From the NCBI RefSeq assembly GCF_018388445.1, contig NZ_CP074405.1:1116001-1180000 (forward strand): a DNA stretch of 64,000 nucleotides, written 5' to 3'. A program made the position numbers and the translations under genes. The notes under the pieces were generated by a model. It did not search any database. It was not told where the DNA came from and was given only the letters and a program-made list of their open reading frames with translations. Numbering within the stretch: the first letter of the stretch is position 1; every line of letters begins with the position of its first letter. Below are positions 7,599-18,328 of this stretch, in pieces. Source of the stretch: Cellulomonas wangleii (GTDB taxonomy: Bacteria; Actinomycetota; Actinomycetes; Actinomycetales; Cellulomonadaceae).

Positions 7599-9289
7599 CC
7601 GCCGGCCCGCCGCCGTACGGCGCCGCGGACCCCGCGGACCCCGCGGACCCCGCGGACCCCGCGGCCGAGCCGGCACCTCCCGGCGACGCGGCCGAGCCGG
7701 CACCTCCCGGCGACGCCGCCGAGCCCGTTCCCGCACCCGTCGCTCCCGTTCCCGCACCCGTCGCTCCCGTTCCCGCACCCGTCGCTCCCGTTCCCGCACC
7801 CGTCGAGCCGGTCCCCGCACCCTTGCCCGTCCCCGCACCCGCTGAGCCCGTCGACCCGGGTGCCGGCGCCGTGCCGCCCCCCGCCGCGCAGGCGGGCAGC
7901 CCGGTCGCCCCGTCCGCGGCCCCCGCCCCGCTGTTCGCGGCGCCATCGGCGTACCGCCGGACCGACGTCGCGATCGCCCCGGGCGCAGGCTCGGTCCCGG
8001 GCACGGGGCAGGTGCGCGGGTACGGCGACCACCCGGGCGTCGCCGCCGCGCCGGGCGCCGCCCCGGCGGTCCCCGGTCACCCCGGTGTGCCCGGGTACCC
8101 CGGTGCGCCCGGGCACGGCGGTCCACCGGGTGCCCCGCTGCCCGACGCCCCCCTGTCCGACGCCCCTCTGCCCGACGCCCCGCGGCGTCGCCGCCGGCGC
8201 CGGGCGCTCTCGGTGGCGTGGGTGGCCCCGCTCGTCGCGCTGTCCCTCGCCGCCGGGTTCGCCGGTGGCCTCCTCGGTGCCCGCGCGCTGCCGGGCGACG
8301 GCCGCCGCGTCGACGCCGGCCTGCCGGTCGTCCTCGAGCCGGGCGTCCCTGTGGACCGCGAGCCGGGCTCGATCGCGGCGATCGCGGCCGGTGTGCTGCC
8401 CAGCGTCGTCTCGATCGAGGTGACCACCGCCGACGGCTCGGGCTCCGGCTCCGGGTTCGTGCTGCGCCAGGACGGGTACGTGCTGACGAACAACCACGTG
8501 GTCGCGGGCGCGTCCGACGGCGCGCTCGTCGTCCAGTTCTCCGACGGCACGGAGATGGCGGGCACGGTCGTCGGTGCGACCGGCGACTACGACCTCGCCG
8601 TGGTCAAGGTCGAGGCGACGGGCCTGACCCCGCTGGCGCTCGGCGACTCGGACGCGATCGCCGTGGGAGACCCGGTCGTGGCGATCGGTGCGCCCCTCGG
8701 GCTGGTGGGCACGGTGACCACGGGCATCGTCAGCGCGCTCAACCGTCCGGTCGTCGCCGGCGACCCGGGTGACACGGCGTTCATCAACGCGATCCAGACG
8801 GACGCGGCGATCAACCCCGGCAACTCGGGCGGCCCGCTCGTCAACGCCCGGGGCGAGGTCGTCGGCATCAACTCGGCCATCGCCCAGCTGCCCGGCCGGC
8901 TCACCGGTGTCGGCAGCATCGGCCTGGGCTTCGCGATCCCGTCCAACCAGGCACGCCGCACGGCCGAGCAGCTCATCGAGACCGGCCGCGCCACGTACCC
9001 GGTGATCGGTGTGCTGCTGGACCCGGAGTACTCCGGCGAGGGCGTGCGCGTCTTCGAGCAGGACCCGCCCGACACGCGTGCGGTCACGCCGGACGGTCCG
9101 GCCGACGTCGCGGGGATCCGCCGCGGCGACGTCATCCTCGCCATCGACGGCCGACCGGTGACCGCGTCGGAGGAGCTCATCGTCTCCATCCGCGCGCGCA
9201 CACCGGGCGACACGGTGGTGCTGCGCGTGCGCACCGGCGACGACGAGCGCGACGTGCGGGTGCGGCTGGTCGAGGGGCCGTCGGACTGA
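7595..9289 (+). CDS. htrA: Membrane-anchored HtrA/DegP-type serine protease with PDZ domain
   Basis: 564 residues from a GTG overlapping the anti-sigma stop. Residues 1-200 are a low-complexity Pro/Ala/Gly-rich cytoplasmic arm encoded by tandem DNA repeats. One membrane helix follows at about 205-228. The trypsin-like domain has His301 (NNHVV), Asp333 (DYDLAVV) and Ser411 (NPGNSGGP), and a PDZ domain occupies about 465-560 (GIRRGDVILAIDGRPV). The protease acts outside the membrane on misfolded proteins. Placement in the sigE operon argues for a role in envelope stress; in mycobacteria the homologue is tied to the anti-sigma pathway. Confidence 0.93.
   Translation: MTAGPPPYGAADPADPADPADPAAEPAPPGDAAEPAPPGDAAEPVPAPVAPVPAPVAPVPAPVAPVPAPVEPVPAPLPVPAPAEPVDPGAGAVPPPAAQAGSPVAPSAAPAPLFAAPSAYRRTDVAIAPGAGSVPGTGQVRGYGDHPGVAAAPGAAPAVPGHPGVPGYPGAPGHGGPPGAPLPDAPLSDAPLPDAPRRRRRRRALSVAWVAPLVALSLAAGFAGGLLGARALPGDGRRVDAGLPVVLEPGVPVDREPGSIAAIAAGVLPSVVSIEVTTADGSGSGSGFVLRQDGYVLTNNHVVAGASDGALVVQFSDGTEMAGTVVGATGDYDLAVVKVEATGLTPLALGDSDAIAVGDPVVAIGAPLGLVGTVTTGIVSALNRPVVAGDPGDTAFINAIQTDAAINPGNSGGPLVNARGEVVGINSAIAQLPGRLTGVGSIGLGFAIPSNQARRTAEQLIETGRATYPVIGVLLDPEYSGEGVRVFEQDPPDTRAVTPDGPADVAGIRRGDVILAIDGRPVTASEELIVSIRARTPGDTVVLRVRTGDDERDVRVRLVEGPSD
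7625..7805 (+). repeat. Tandem repeats encoding the HtrA N-terminal arm
   Basis: Three adjoining repeat types lie in frame. A 9-bp unit GCGGACCCC occurs four times (7625-7660) and encodes Ala-Asp-Pro triplets. A 27-bp unit occurs twice (about 7664-7717). A 21-bp unit beginning CCCGTTCCCGCACCC occurs three times exactly plus 19 bases of a fourth (7724-7805) and encodes PVPAPVA. All unit lengths are multiples of three, so slippage would change the arm length without a frameshift. Confidence 0.9.
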
Positions 9290-9323
9290 GAGCCCGGCCG
9301 CCGTGCCCGTCGCGGTAACCTGA

Positions 9324-11443
<2,120 letters not shown>

Positions 11444-11453
11444 ATTCGTCGCC

Positions 11454-12512
11454 ATGGATCGGCGCACCACCCGGCACGAGCGGACCGTCGCAGCACCGCC
11501 CGCGGGCGCCGGAGCGGCGCACCGGCACGCCACCGAGGAGGCGCCGGACCCGGTGGCCGGGCCGCGGTGGGCGGCGGGGTTCCCCGGGGTCGTGCAGCGC
11601 GTGCAGGCTCTGCTCGCGTGGTGGCAGCGGACGCGGGTGGCCCGCGCCAACGCGCGTTTCGGTGCGGCCGGCGGCGGGCTGCTCACGGGCGGGATCGCGT
11701 ACACGACGTTGTTCTCGGTGTTCGCCGGGCTCACGATCGGCTACACGGCGTTCATGGCGGTCCTCGGCGGGAACGCGGAGCTGCGTGCGACGGTGCTGCG
11801 GACGATCGGGCAGTCGCTGCCCGGGCTGATCGACACCGGCGACGGCGAGGGGCTGCTGAAGCCGGACCAGCTCGAGCTGAGCACGGGGCTCGGCATCGCC
11901 GGCGTCGTCGCGTTCGGCGTCCTGCTCTTCACCGCGATCTCCGCCACGGCGGCGCTGCGCACGGCGGTCCGCGCGATGTTCGGTGCGCACACCGCCGGCA
12001 ACGTGGTCCTGGGCAAGCTGCGCGAGCTGGGCGCGTTCGTCGGCATCGCACTGGCGGTGCTGCTCTCGGCGGTCCTCGGCATCGCGGTGACGACGGCGGC
12101 CGACTGGCTGCTGGGGCTCGTGGGCTGGTCGGACACGTCCGGGCTGGTGGTGCGGGTCGCGGGCATCCTCGTCGCGTTCGTGGTCGACGCAGGGCTGTTC
12201 GTCATGATCGTGCGCGTCCTCGCCGGTCAGGCGCCCGCGCGGCGCGACCTGCTGGGGGGAGCCGCCATCGCCGGGGCGGGGCTCGGGATCGTGCGGGTCC
12301 TCGGCACGGCCGTGGTGGCAGGCTCGGTGCGCAGCAACCCGGTGCTCGCGTCCTTCGCGGTGATCGTGGTGCTGCTGGTGTGGATGAAGCTCATCGCCCG
12401 CATCGTGCTGCTCGCGGCGGCCTGGACCGCGAACCCGCCGGCGCCGTCACCGGCGGATCAGGAGGGCGACGACGCGAGCGCGGCCAGCAGCGCGGTGAGC
12501 CGCGCGGCGTAG
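11454..12512 (+). CDS. YihY/BrkB family inner-membrane protein
   Basis: 352 residues. An N-terminal hydrophilic stretch of about 70 residues is followed by GGGLLTGGIAYTTLFSVF, the conserved entry to the first helix of the YihY/YhjD family, and about six hydrophobic segments in all. Function is not firmly established for this family; it was formerly misannotated as RNase BN. TAGATT (11441-11446) ends seven bases before the ATG, indicating a leaderless start. Its last 55 bases overlap the 3' end of the convergent phosphotransferase gene. Confidence 0.85.
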   Translation: MDRRTTRHERTVAAPPAGAGAAHRHATEEAPDPVAGPRWAAGFPGVVQRVQALLAWWQRTRVARANARFGAAGGGLLTGGIAYTTLFSVFAGLTIGYTAFMAVLGGNAELRATVLRTIGQSLPGLIDTGDGEGLLKPDQLELSTGLGIAGVVAFGVLLFTAISATAALRTAVRAMFGAHTAGNVVLGKLRELGAFVGIALAVLLSAVLGIAVTTAADWLLGLVGWSDTSGLVVRVAGILVAFVVDAGLFVMIVRVLAGQAPARRDLLGGAAIAGAGLGIVRVLGTAVVAGSVRSNPVLASFAVIVVLLVWMKLIARIVLLAAAWTANPPAPSPADQEGDDASAASSAVSRAA

Positions 12513-13339
12513 GCCGCCACCCCGGCGCGGGTGCGCGCGGGCTCACCGACGCGCAGCAGGTTCAGCATGCCCGGGTCGCCGGCCTCCTGACCGGCGGCGA
12601 TGCGGTCGGTCGACGCGGTCATGCGCGGGACCACGTGCCGCGCGACGTCCTGCGCGGCCGGCGCCGGGCGCCCCAGCGCGGCCGCCTGCTCCCCGTACGC
12701 CCGGGTGAGCAGGCGCAGGCGGCGCGCGCCCTCCTGCGCGCCGGGTTCGGCGTACAACGGCACACCGCTCCAGGCGAACATCACCAGGTCGTCCAGCGGC
12801 ACGCCCGGGCCGGCGACGTCCCAGTCCACGACGCCCACGACGTCGTCGGCGCCGGGCCCGGCGACGAGCATGTTGTACATCGTCGCGTCGTGGTGGCACA
12901 CGATCTCGCCGGGGGCGAGGTCCCGGTCCACCAGGCGCCAGCGCGCCTCGACCGGCCGCAGGTCCGCCACCGCGTCGTGGTACCGCGCCAGCCAGGCCGC
13001 GCCGGACGCGAGGCGGGCGTCGGTCACCTCGGCGAGGTCGACCACCTCACCGGGGAGGTGCTCGAGCACCTCGCGGCCCTGCGCGTCGATCCCCAGCGGG
13101 GCGGGAACCCCGTCCAGCCCGCGGGAGCGCACGTGGTCGAGGAGCGCGTGCACGGTCGGCGTCCAGGGTCCGGCCGGGCGGCGCACGGTGGGACCCACGC
13201 GCACGGCGCCGCCGACGTTGCCGCCCGGCAGCGTCACCTCGGGTGCGCCGGGGTCGGGCTCGACGTAGCGCGGCAACGCGTCCAGCGGGTCCGGGGCCGG
13301 CCCTGTGGGCGGACCGGCGGGGCGCTCGTCGGTGGGCAC
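12458..13339 (-). CDS. Aminoglycoside phosphotransferase-like small-molecule kinase
   Basis: 293 residues from GTG at 13339. The C-terminal lobe has the APH/choline kinase catalytic loop CHHDATMYNMLV (H-D-x4-N) and the metal-binding VVDWDVAGPG. The N-lobe is short and lacks an obvious P-loop. This superfamily phosphorylates aminoglycosides, choline, homoserine and other alcohols; nothing nearby fixes the substrate, and the absence of mobile elements argues against an acquired resistance gene. It overlaps the convergent YihY gene by 55 bases, a long overlap that leaves no room for a terminator. Confidence 0.75.
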   Translation of the reverse strand: MPTDERPAGPPTGPAPDPLDALPRYVEPDPGAPEVTLPGGNVGGAVRVGPTVRRPAGPWTPTVHALLDHVRSRGLDGVPAPLGIDAQGREVLEHLPGEVVDLAEVTDARLASGAAWLARYHDAVADLRPVEARWRLVDRDLAPGEIVCHHDATMYNMLVAGPGADDVVGVVDWDVAGPGVPLDDLVMFAWSGVPLYAEPGAQEGARRLRLLTRAYGEQAAALGRPAPAAQDVARHVVPRMTASTDRIAAGQEAGDPGMLNLLRVGEPARTRAGVAAYAARLTALLAALASSPS

Positions 13340-13413
13340 GCGTCAGCATGCCACGACGGGCGCCCCGCGCGTGCTGCGCAGGACGCCCGTCGGGCGTGCG
13401 GTGCTGGGGTCCG

Positions 13414-14199
13414 TCAGAAGGCGCGCGTGATCATCGCGCGCTTGACCTCCTGGATCGCCTTGGTGACCTCGATGCCGCGGGGGCACGCCTCGGTGCAGTT
13501 GAAGGTCGTGCGGCACCGCCACACGCCCTCCTTGTCGTTGAGGATCTCCAGGCGCTGCGTCCCGCCCTCGTCGCGGCTGTCGAAGATGAAGCGGTGCGCG
13601 TTGACGATGGCCGCAGGGCCGAAGTACTGCCCGTCGGTCCAGAACACGGGGCAGGACGACGTGCACGCGGCGCACAGGATGCACTTGGTGGTGTCGTCGT
13701 ACCGTTCGCGCTGCTCGGGGGACTGCAGCCGCTCCTTGGTGGGCTCGGTGCCCGTGGTGACGAGGAACGGCATGATCTCGCGGTAGGACGCGAAGAACGG
13801 CTCCATGTCGACCACGAGGTCCTTGACCACCGGCAGGCCCTTGATGGGCTCGACGACGATCGGCTTGCCCGGGTCCAGGTCCTTGAGCAGCGTCTTGCAC
13901 GCGAGGCGGTTGCGGCCGTTGATGCGCATCGCGTCCGAGCCGCAGATGCCGTGCGCGCACGACCGGCGGAACGTCAGCGAGCCGTCCTGCTCCCACTTGA
14001 TCTTGTGCAGCGCGTCCAGGACGCGGTCGGTGCCGTGCACGTCGACCGTGAACTCGTCCCAGCGGGGCTCGGCCTCGAACGGCTCGCCGAACGCCGGGAT
14101 GGCGTCGTCCGCCGGCAGGAACCGGCGGATCCGCAGCGTGACCTGGAACGACGGGACGGCGCCGGCCTCGGGCGCGGGGACTTCCACGGTGGCGGTCAT
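13414..14199 (-). CDS. sdhB: Succinate dehydrogenase iron-sulfur subunit
   Basis: 261 residues. The ferredoxin-like domain has CAHGICGSD and a later LAC for the [2Fe-2S] cluster; the third ligand is Asp rather than Cys, as in E. coli SdhB. The C-terminal part has CILCAACTSSCPVF and CTEACPRGI for the [4Fe-4S] and [3Fe-4S] clusters. It passes electrons from SdhA to quinone. The ATG overlaps the sdhA stop by one base. Last gene of sdhCDAB. Confidence 0.95.
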   Translation of the reverse strand: MTATVEVPAPEAGAVPSFQVTLRIRRFLPADDAIPAFGEPFEAEPRWDEFTVDVHGTDRVLDALHKIKWEQDGSLTFRRSCAHGICGSDAMRINGRNRLACKTLLKDLDPGKPIVVEPIKGLPVVKDLVVDMEPFFASYREIMPFLVTTGTEPTKERLQSPEQRERYDDTTKCILCAACTSSCPVFWTDGQYFGPAAIVNAHRFIFDSRDEGGTQRLEILNDKEGVWRCRTTFNCTEACPRGIEVTKAIQEVKRAMITRAF

Positions 14200-16037
14200 C
14201 AGTACTTGCGCTCCATCGGCTGGTAGCGGGTGACGGTGACGGGCTTGGCCCCGAGGACCACCTGGTAGCCGTCGAAGGTCTCGGCCCGGCGGAACGACGC
14301 GTCGGACCCCGTGACGGTGGCGTCCGCGGCGCCGGCCGCGACCGGTCGCCGGTAGGCCATCGTGTGCTGCATGAACCGCGTGTCGTCGCGGTCGGGGAAG
14401 TCCTCGCGGAAGTGCCCGCCGCGCGACTCCTCCCGGTTGAGCGCCCCGACGACGACCGTCTCGGCGATGTCGAGCAGGAAGCCCAGCTCGACGGCCTCGA
14501 GCAGGTCCGTGTTGAACGTGCGCGTCTTGTCCTGCACCGACACGGCCTCGTACCGCTTGCGCAGCGCCTTGATGTCGGACAGCGCCTGGGTCAGGGACTC
14601 CGAGGTGCGGAACACCTGGGCGTTCGCGTCCATCGTCTCCTGCAGCGCGCGCCGGATGTCCGCCACGCGCTCGCCGTCGGGCCGCGTGCGGATCGTCTCC
14701 AGCTCGGCCTCGACGCGTGTCGCCGGGTTCGGGGGCAGCTCCACGAACGGTGCGGTGGCGGCGTAGGCGGCGGCCGACTGGCCGGCGCGCTTGCCGAAGA
14801 CGTTGATGTCCAGCAGCGAGTTGGTGCCCAGGCGGTTCGACCCGTGCACCGAGACGCAGGCGACCTCGCCGGCGGCGTACAGCCCCTTGATGACGTCGGT
14901 CGGGTTGCGCAGCACCTCGCCCGCGATGTTCGTGGGGATGCCGCCCATGGCGTAGTGCGCCGTGGGGTAGACCGGCACGGGCTCGGTGTACGGCTCGATG
15001 CCGAGGTAGGTCCGCGCGAACTCCGTGATGTCCGGGAGCTTGGCGTCGATGTGCGCCGGCTCCAGGTGCGTGAGGTCGAGCAGGACGTAGTCCTTGTTCG
15101 GGCCCGCGCCGCGGCCCTCGCGCACCTCGTTAGCCATCGACCGGGCGACGATGTCGCGCGGCGCGAGGTCCTTGATGGTGGGGGCGTAGCGCTCCATGAA
15201 CCGCTCACCGTCGGCGTTGCGCAGGATCCCGCCCTCGCCGCGGGCGGCCTCGGAGAGCAGGATGCCCAGGCCCGCCAGGCCGGTCGGGTGGAACTGGAAG
15301 AACTCCATGTCCTCCAGCGGGATGCCGCGGCGGTACGCCAGCGCCATGCCGTCACCGGTGAGGGTGTGGGCGTTCGACGTCGTCTTGTAGATCTTGCCCG
15401 CGCCGCCGGTGGCGAACACGACGGCCTTGGCCTGGAAGACGTGGATCTCGCCCGTGGCCAGCTCGTACGCCACGACGCCGGTGGCGTTGACCTCCTCGCC
15501 GTCGGGCACGTCGCCCGTGGCCAGGTCGTGGTCGACCAGCAGGTCGAGGACGTAGAACTCGTTGAAGAACTCGACGTCGTTCTTCACGCACTGCTGGTAC
15601 AGCGTCTGCAGGATCATGTGGCCCGTGCGGTCCGCCGCGTAGCAGGAGCGGCGCACGGCGGCCTCGCCGTGGTTGCGGGTGTGCCCGCCGAACCGGCGCT
15701 GGTCGATGCGGCCCTCGGGCGTGCGGTTGAACGGCAGGCCCATCTTCTCCAGGTCGAGCACCGCGTCGATGGCCTCCTTGGCCATCACCTCGGCGGCGTC
15801 CTGGTCGACCAGGTAGTCACCGCCCTTGACGGTGTCGAACGTGTGCCACTCCCAGTTGTCCTCCTCGACGTTGGCCAGCGCGGCACACATGCCGCCCTGC
15901 GCCGCGCCGGTGTGGGAGCGGGTGGGGAAGAGCTTGGAGATCACGGCGGTGCGCACGCGCGTCGACGACTCGAGCGCGGCGCGCATCCCGGCGCCGCCCG
16001 CGCCGACGATGACGACGTCGTACTGGTGGGTCTGCAT
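14199..16037 (-). CDS. sdhA: Succinate dehydrogenase flavoprotein subunit
   Basis: 612 residues. It begins [20 protein letters not shown], the FAD-binding GxGxxG (about residues 12-17). His42 in [11 protein letters not shown] is the expected covalent FAD attachment site. Later conserved blocks include [20 protein letters not shown] and the [12 protein letters not shown] segment near the C-terminal substrate region. It oxidises succinate to fumarate in the TCA cycle. Start fixed by family alignment; the reading frame is open far upstream, but that extension is the sdhD region in another frame. Confidence 0.96.
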   Translation of the reverse strand: MQTHQYDVVIVGAGGAGMRAALESSTRVRTAVISKLFPTRSHTGAAQGGMCAALANVEEDNWEWHTFDTVKGGDYLVDQDAAEVMAKEAIDAVLDLEKMGLPFNRTPEGRIDQRRFGGHTRNHGEAAVRRSCYAADRTGHMILQTLYQQCVKNDVEFFNEFYVLDLLVDHDLATGDVPDGEEVNATGVVAYELATGEIHVFQAKAVVFATGGAGKIYKTTSNAHTLTGDGMALAYRRGIPLEDMEFFQFHPTGLAGLGILLSEAARGEGGILRNADGERFMERYAPTIKDLAPRDIVARSMANEVREGRGAGPNKDYVLLDLTHLEPAHIDAKLPDITEFARTYLGIEPYTEPVPVYPTAHYAMGGIPTNIAGEVLRNPTDVIKGLYAAGEVACVSVHGSNRLGTNSLLDINVFGKRAGQSAAAYAATAPFVELPPNPATRVEAELETIRTRPDGERVADIRRALQETMDANAQVFRTSESLTQALSDIKALRKRYEAVSVQDKTRTFNTDLLEAVELGFLLDIAETVVVGALNREESRGGHFREDFPDRDDTRFMQHTMAYRRPVAAGAADATVTGSDASFRRAETFDGYQVVLGAKPVTVTRYQPMERKY

Positions 16038-16075
16038 CGGCTGTGAGGCCTTCCTTGCTGGGGGGCGACCGGGGA

Positions 16076-16534
16076 TCAGCGCGCGCAGAACGACGGCAGC
16101 AGATCGGCCGGGCTGTTCGGGGGGCACGGGTCGAACGTGAAGATCACGAGCGTGCCGAGGACGATGACGACGACGGTCGCGGCGTACAGCGCGAGCTTCA
16201 GCACCAGGCGGGTGCCGTCCTTCTCCGCGTAGTCGTTGATGATCGTCCGCACGCCGTTGGTGCCGTGGAGCATGGCGAGCCACAGCATCAGCAGGTCCCA
16301 GACCTGCCAGAACGGCGAGGCCCACTTGCCCGCGACGAAGCCGAAGTCGATGGCGCTGATGCCCTCGCCGGCGATCAGGTTCACGAACAGGTGGCCGAAG
16401 ATCAGGACGACGAGCAGGACGCCCGACGCGCGCATGAACACCCAGCCGTACAGCTCGAAGTTGCCGCGGGTGGTACGGCGCGAGGGGCCGGGGCGCGAGG
16501 CGCGCGGCGCCTTGGGATCGGCGATGGTGCTCAT
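16076..16534 (-). CDS. sdhD: Succinate dehydrogenase hydrophobic membrane anchor subunit
   Basis: 152 residues. A charged, Ala/Pro/Arg-rich N-terminus of about 35 residues precedes three hydrophobic segments (about 45-70, 85-108 and 120-143). [14 protein letters not shown], with its His and Asp/Tyr near the membrane surface, is the conserved heme/quinone region. It anchors SdhAB together with SdhC. The ATG overlaps the sdhC stop by one base (TGATG), and 38 bases separate it from sdhA. Confidence 0.9.
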   Translation of the reverse strand: MSTIADPKAPRASRPGPSRRTTRGNFELYGWVFMRASGVLLVVLIFGHLFVNLIAGEGISAIDFGFVAGKWASPFWQVWDLLMLWLAMLHGTNGVRTIINDYAEKDGTRLVLKLALYAATVVVIVLGTLVIFTFDPCPPNSPADLLPSFCAR

Positions 16535-16932
16535 CAGTGGCCCCCGAAGACGTTCATCAGGTGACGCGGCAGGAAGCCCGCCATCGTCACGACGAGCAGG
16601 CCCAGGACGACCCACAGCATGACCCGCTGGTACTTCGGGCCCTTGGCCCAGAAGTCCACGAGGATCAGGCGGATGCCGTTGAACGCGTGGAACACGATGG
16701 CCGCGACGAGGCCGGCCTCGCCCAGACCCATGATCGGGTTCTTGTACGTCCCGATCACGTCGTTGTACGCCTCGGGGGAGACCCGGACGAGCGCGGTGTC
16801 GAGCACGTGCACGAGCAGGAAGAAGAAGATCGCGAAACCGGTGATGCGGTGCGCGACCCAGGACCACATGCCTTCGCGCCCGCGGTAGAGCGTTCCGGCC
16901 GGCCGCGCTGGCGCGGTGGGCGCTGAGGACAC
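16534..16932 (-). CDS. sdhC: Succinate dehydrogenase cytochrome b556 subunit
   Basis: 132 residues from GTG at 16932, with AGGAGG about nine bases upstream. The region [20 protein letters not shown] with a second His in LVHVLD is the SdhC signature; the histidines are candidates for heme b ligation. Three membrane segments. First gene of the operon. Its leader carries a perfect inverted repeat, and a CRP-type half-palindrome lies further upstream (17057-17072). Confidence 0.9.
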   Translation of the reverse strand: MSSAPTAPARPAGTLYRGREGMWSWVAHRITGFAIFFFLLVHVLDTALVRVSPEAYNDVIGTYKNPIMGLGEAGLVAAIVFHAFNGIRLILVDFWAKGPKYQRVMLWVVLGLLVVTMAGFLPRHLMNVFGGH

Positions 16933-16960
16933 GGTGGGGGGCCTCCTGTGGCGAGTTCGC

Positions 16961-16996
16961 GAGAGGACGTCGATGTCCTGAAGTCCTCTCACTGTA
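16961..16996 (-). promoter_or_regulatory. sdhC -10 hexamer and 5' leader inverted repeat
   Basis: Read on the minus strand, TACAGT (16996-16991) is a TANNNT-type -10 box. Immediately after it lies a perfect 8-bp inverted repeat, GAGAGGAC / GTCCTCTC (arms 16990-16983 and 16968-16961) with a 14-base loop. Transcription would begin at or just inside the first arm, so this is either a 5'-end stem-loop of the sdh message or an operator overlapping the start site. No clear -35 is seen. Confidence 0.45.
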
Positions 16997-17056
16997 ATGA
17001 CCTGCGCCACGTCCGGACCTCGCCCCGAGCGGTGACGGCGCGGCACGGCGGCTGAT

Positions 17057-17072
17057 TGTGACCAAGCCCACA
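17057..17072. promoter_or_regulatory. Candidate CRP/GlxR-type cAMP receptor site
   Basis: TGTGA-N6-CCACA matches the CRP-family consensus TGTGA-N6-TCACA at nine of ten positions. It lies between the divergent sdhC and manC genes, centred about 80 bases upstream of the inferred sdh transcription start and about 114 upstream of manC. In corynebacteria GlxR controls the sdh genes through sites of this form. The window also encodes a class III nucleotide cyclase. Confidence 0.45.
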
Positions 17073-17178
17073 CGGCGCGCACCCCGTCCGGGACCTCGGT
17101 CCGTGGCCCGCGCCGCCCTGCCGGGGCCTGTCCACGGCGGTGCCCGCGGCACCGGCGCCCGGCCGCTACGTTGTCGGC

Positions 17179-18291
17179 ATGCCGGACGCACCCATCGTCG
17201 ACTTCCATGCCGTCGTCCCCGCCGGGGGCGCCGGGACCCGCCTGTGGCCGCTGTCGCGCGCGGGCCACCCCAAGTTCCTGCTCGACCTCACGGGCACCGG
17301 CCGGACCCTGCTGCAGGCCACGGTGGACCGTCTGCTCCCGCTCACCGGCCCGGGCCACGTGCTCGTGGTGACCGGCGCGCGGCACGCCGCCGCGGTCGCC
17401 GACCAGCTGCCGGAGCTGGGTGCCGAGCACGTCCTGGCCGAGCCGAGCCCGCGCGACTCCATGGCGGCGATCGGCCTGGCGGCCGCCGTGCTGGCGCGGC
17501 GGCACGGGCCGGACGTGGTGCTCGGGTCCTTCGCGGCGGACCACGTCATCACCGGTCTGCCCGGGTTCGAGGCGACGATCCGGCAGGCCGTGGCCGCCGC
17601 GCGCACCGGCGCCGTCGTCACGATCGGCATCCCGGCCACCGAGCCGTCCACCGCGTTCGGGTACGTGCAGGCGGGCGAGCCGCTGGGCGCCCCCGGCGCA
17701 CCCAGCGCCCGGCGCGCCCTCGGCTTCACCGAGAAGCCCGACGCGCAGACCGCGGCCGCGTACCTGGCCGCGGGCGGGTACAGCTGGAACGCCGGCATGT
17801 TCGTCGTGCGCGCCGGCGTCCTGCTGGAGCACCTGGCCGCGCAGCTGCCCGCGCTGCACGACGGCCTGCTGCGGATCGCGGCCGCGTGGGACACCGACGA
17901 GCGCGACGCCCGACTCGCCGACACGTGGCCAGGGCTGACGAGGATCGCGATCGACCACGCCATCGCCGAGCCCGTGGCCGCCGCGGGCGGCGTCGCGGTG
18001 GTGCCCGGCACCTTCGGCTGGGACGACGTCGGCGACTTCGCCTCGCTGGGCGCGCTGCTCGGGACCGGCGACGGCGGCCCGACGCTCGGCACGCCGGACG
18101 ACGTGCTGCGCATCGACGCGGACGGCTCGGTGGTCGCCACCGGCGGGCGCACGGTCACGGTCGTCGGCGTGCCCGACGCCGTGGTGGTCGACACCGCCGA
18201 CGCCCTGCTCGTGACCACGCGCGCCCACGCCCAGCAGGTCAAGGCGGCCGTCGACGGGTGGCGTGCCCGGGGCCGCGACGACCTGCTCTGA
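17179..18291 (+). CDS. manC: Mannose-1-phosphate guanylyltransferase
   Basis: 370 residues. The nucleotidyltransferase signature VVPAGGAGTRLWPLSR is at about residues 11-26, with a Lys a few residues later (HPKFLLDL) as expected for GMP transfer. FTEKPD and the FGWDDVGDF metal/sugar segment follow. It makes GDP-mannose for glycoconjugates and polyprenyl-phosphomannose, so it could supply the PIG-V-like enzyme at 1931-3262. There is no C-terminal phosphomannose isomerase domain, so it is the short form. TACGTT (17167-17172) ends six bases before the ATG, a leaderless pattern. Confidence 0.9.
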   Translation: MPDAPIVDFHAVVPAGGAGTRLWPLSRAGHPKFLLDLTGTGRTLLQATVDRLLPLTGPGHVLVVTGARHAAAVADQLPELGAEHVLAEPSPRDSMAAIGLAAAVLARRHGPDVVLGSFAADHVITGLPGFEATIRQAVAAARTGAVVTIGIPATEPSTAFGYVQAGEPLGAPGAPSARRALGFTEKPDAQTAAAYLAAGGYSWNAGMFVVRAGVLLEHLAAQLPALHDGLLRIAAAWDTDERDARLADTWPGLTRIAIDHAIAEPVAAAGGVAVVPGTFGWDDVGDFASLGALLGTGDGGPTLGTPDDVLRIDADGSVVATGGRTVTVVGVPDAVVVDTADALLVTTRAHAQQVKAAVDGWRARGRDDLL

Positions 18292-18328
18292 CCGCGGCGT
18301 CGGCGGGCTGCGGCGATACCCTCGTCCA

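Noticed and set aside
7625..7805. CRISPR-like or VNTR array
   Set aside because: The units are 9, 21 and 27 bp, lie in frame inside htrA and have no spacers, so they are protein-coding repeats.
12458..13339. APH-like gene as an acquired aminoglycoside resistance determinant
   Set aside because: No mobile element or resistance neighbours, base composition matches the chromosome, and the superfamily includes many housekeeping kinases.
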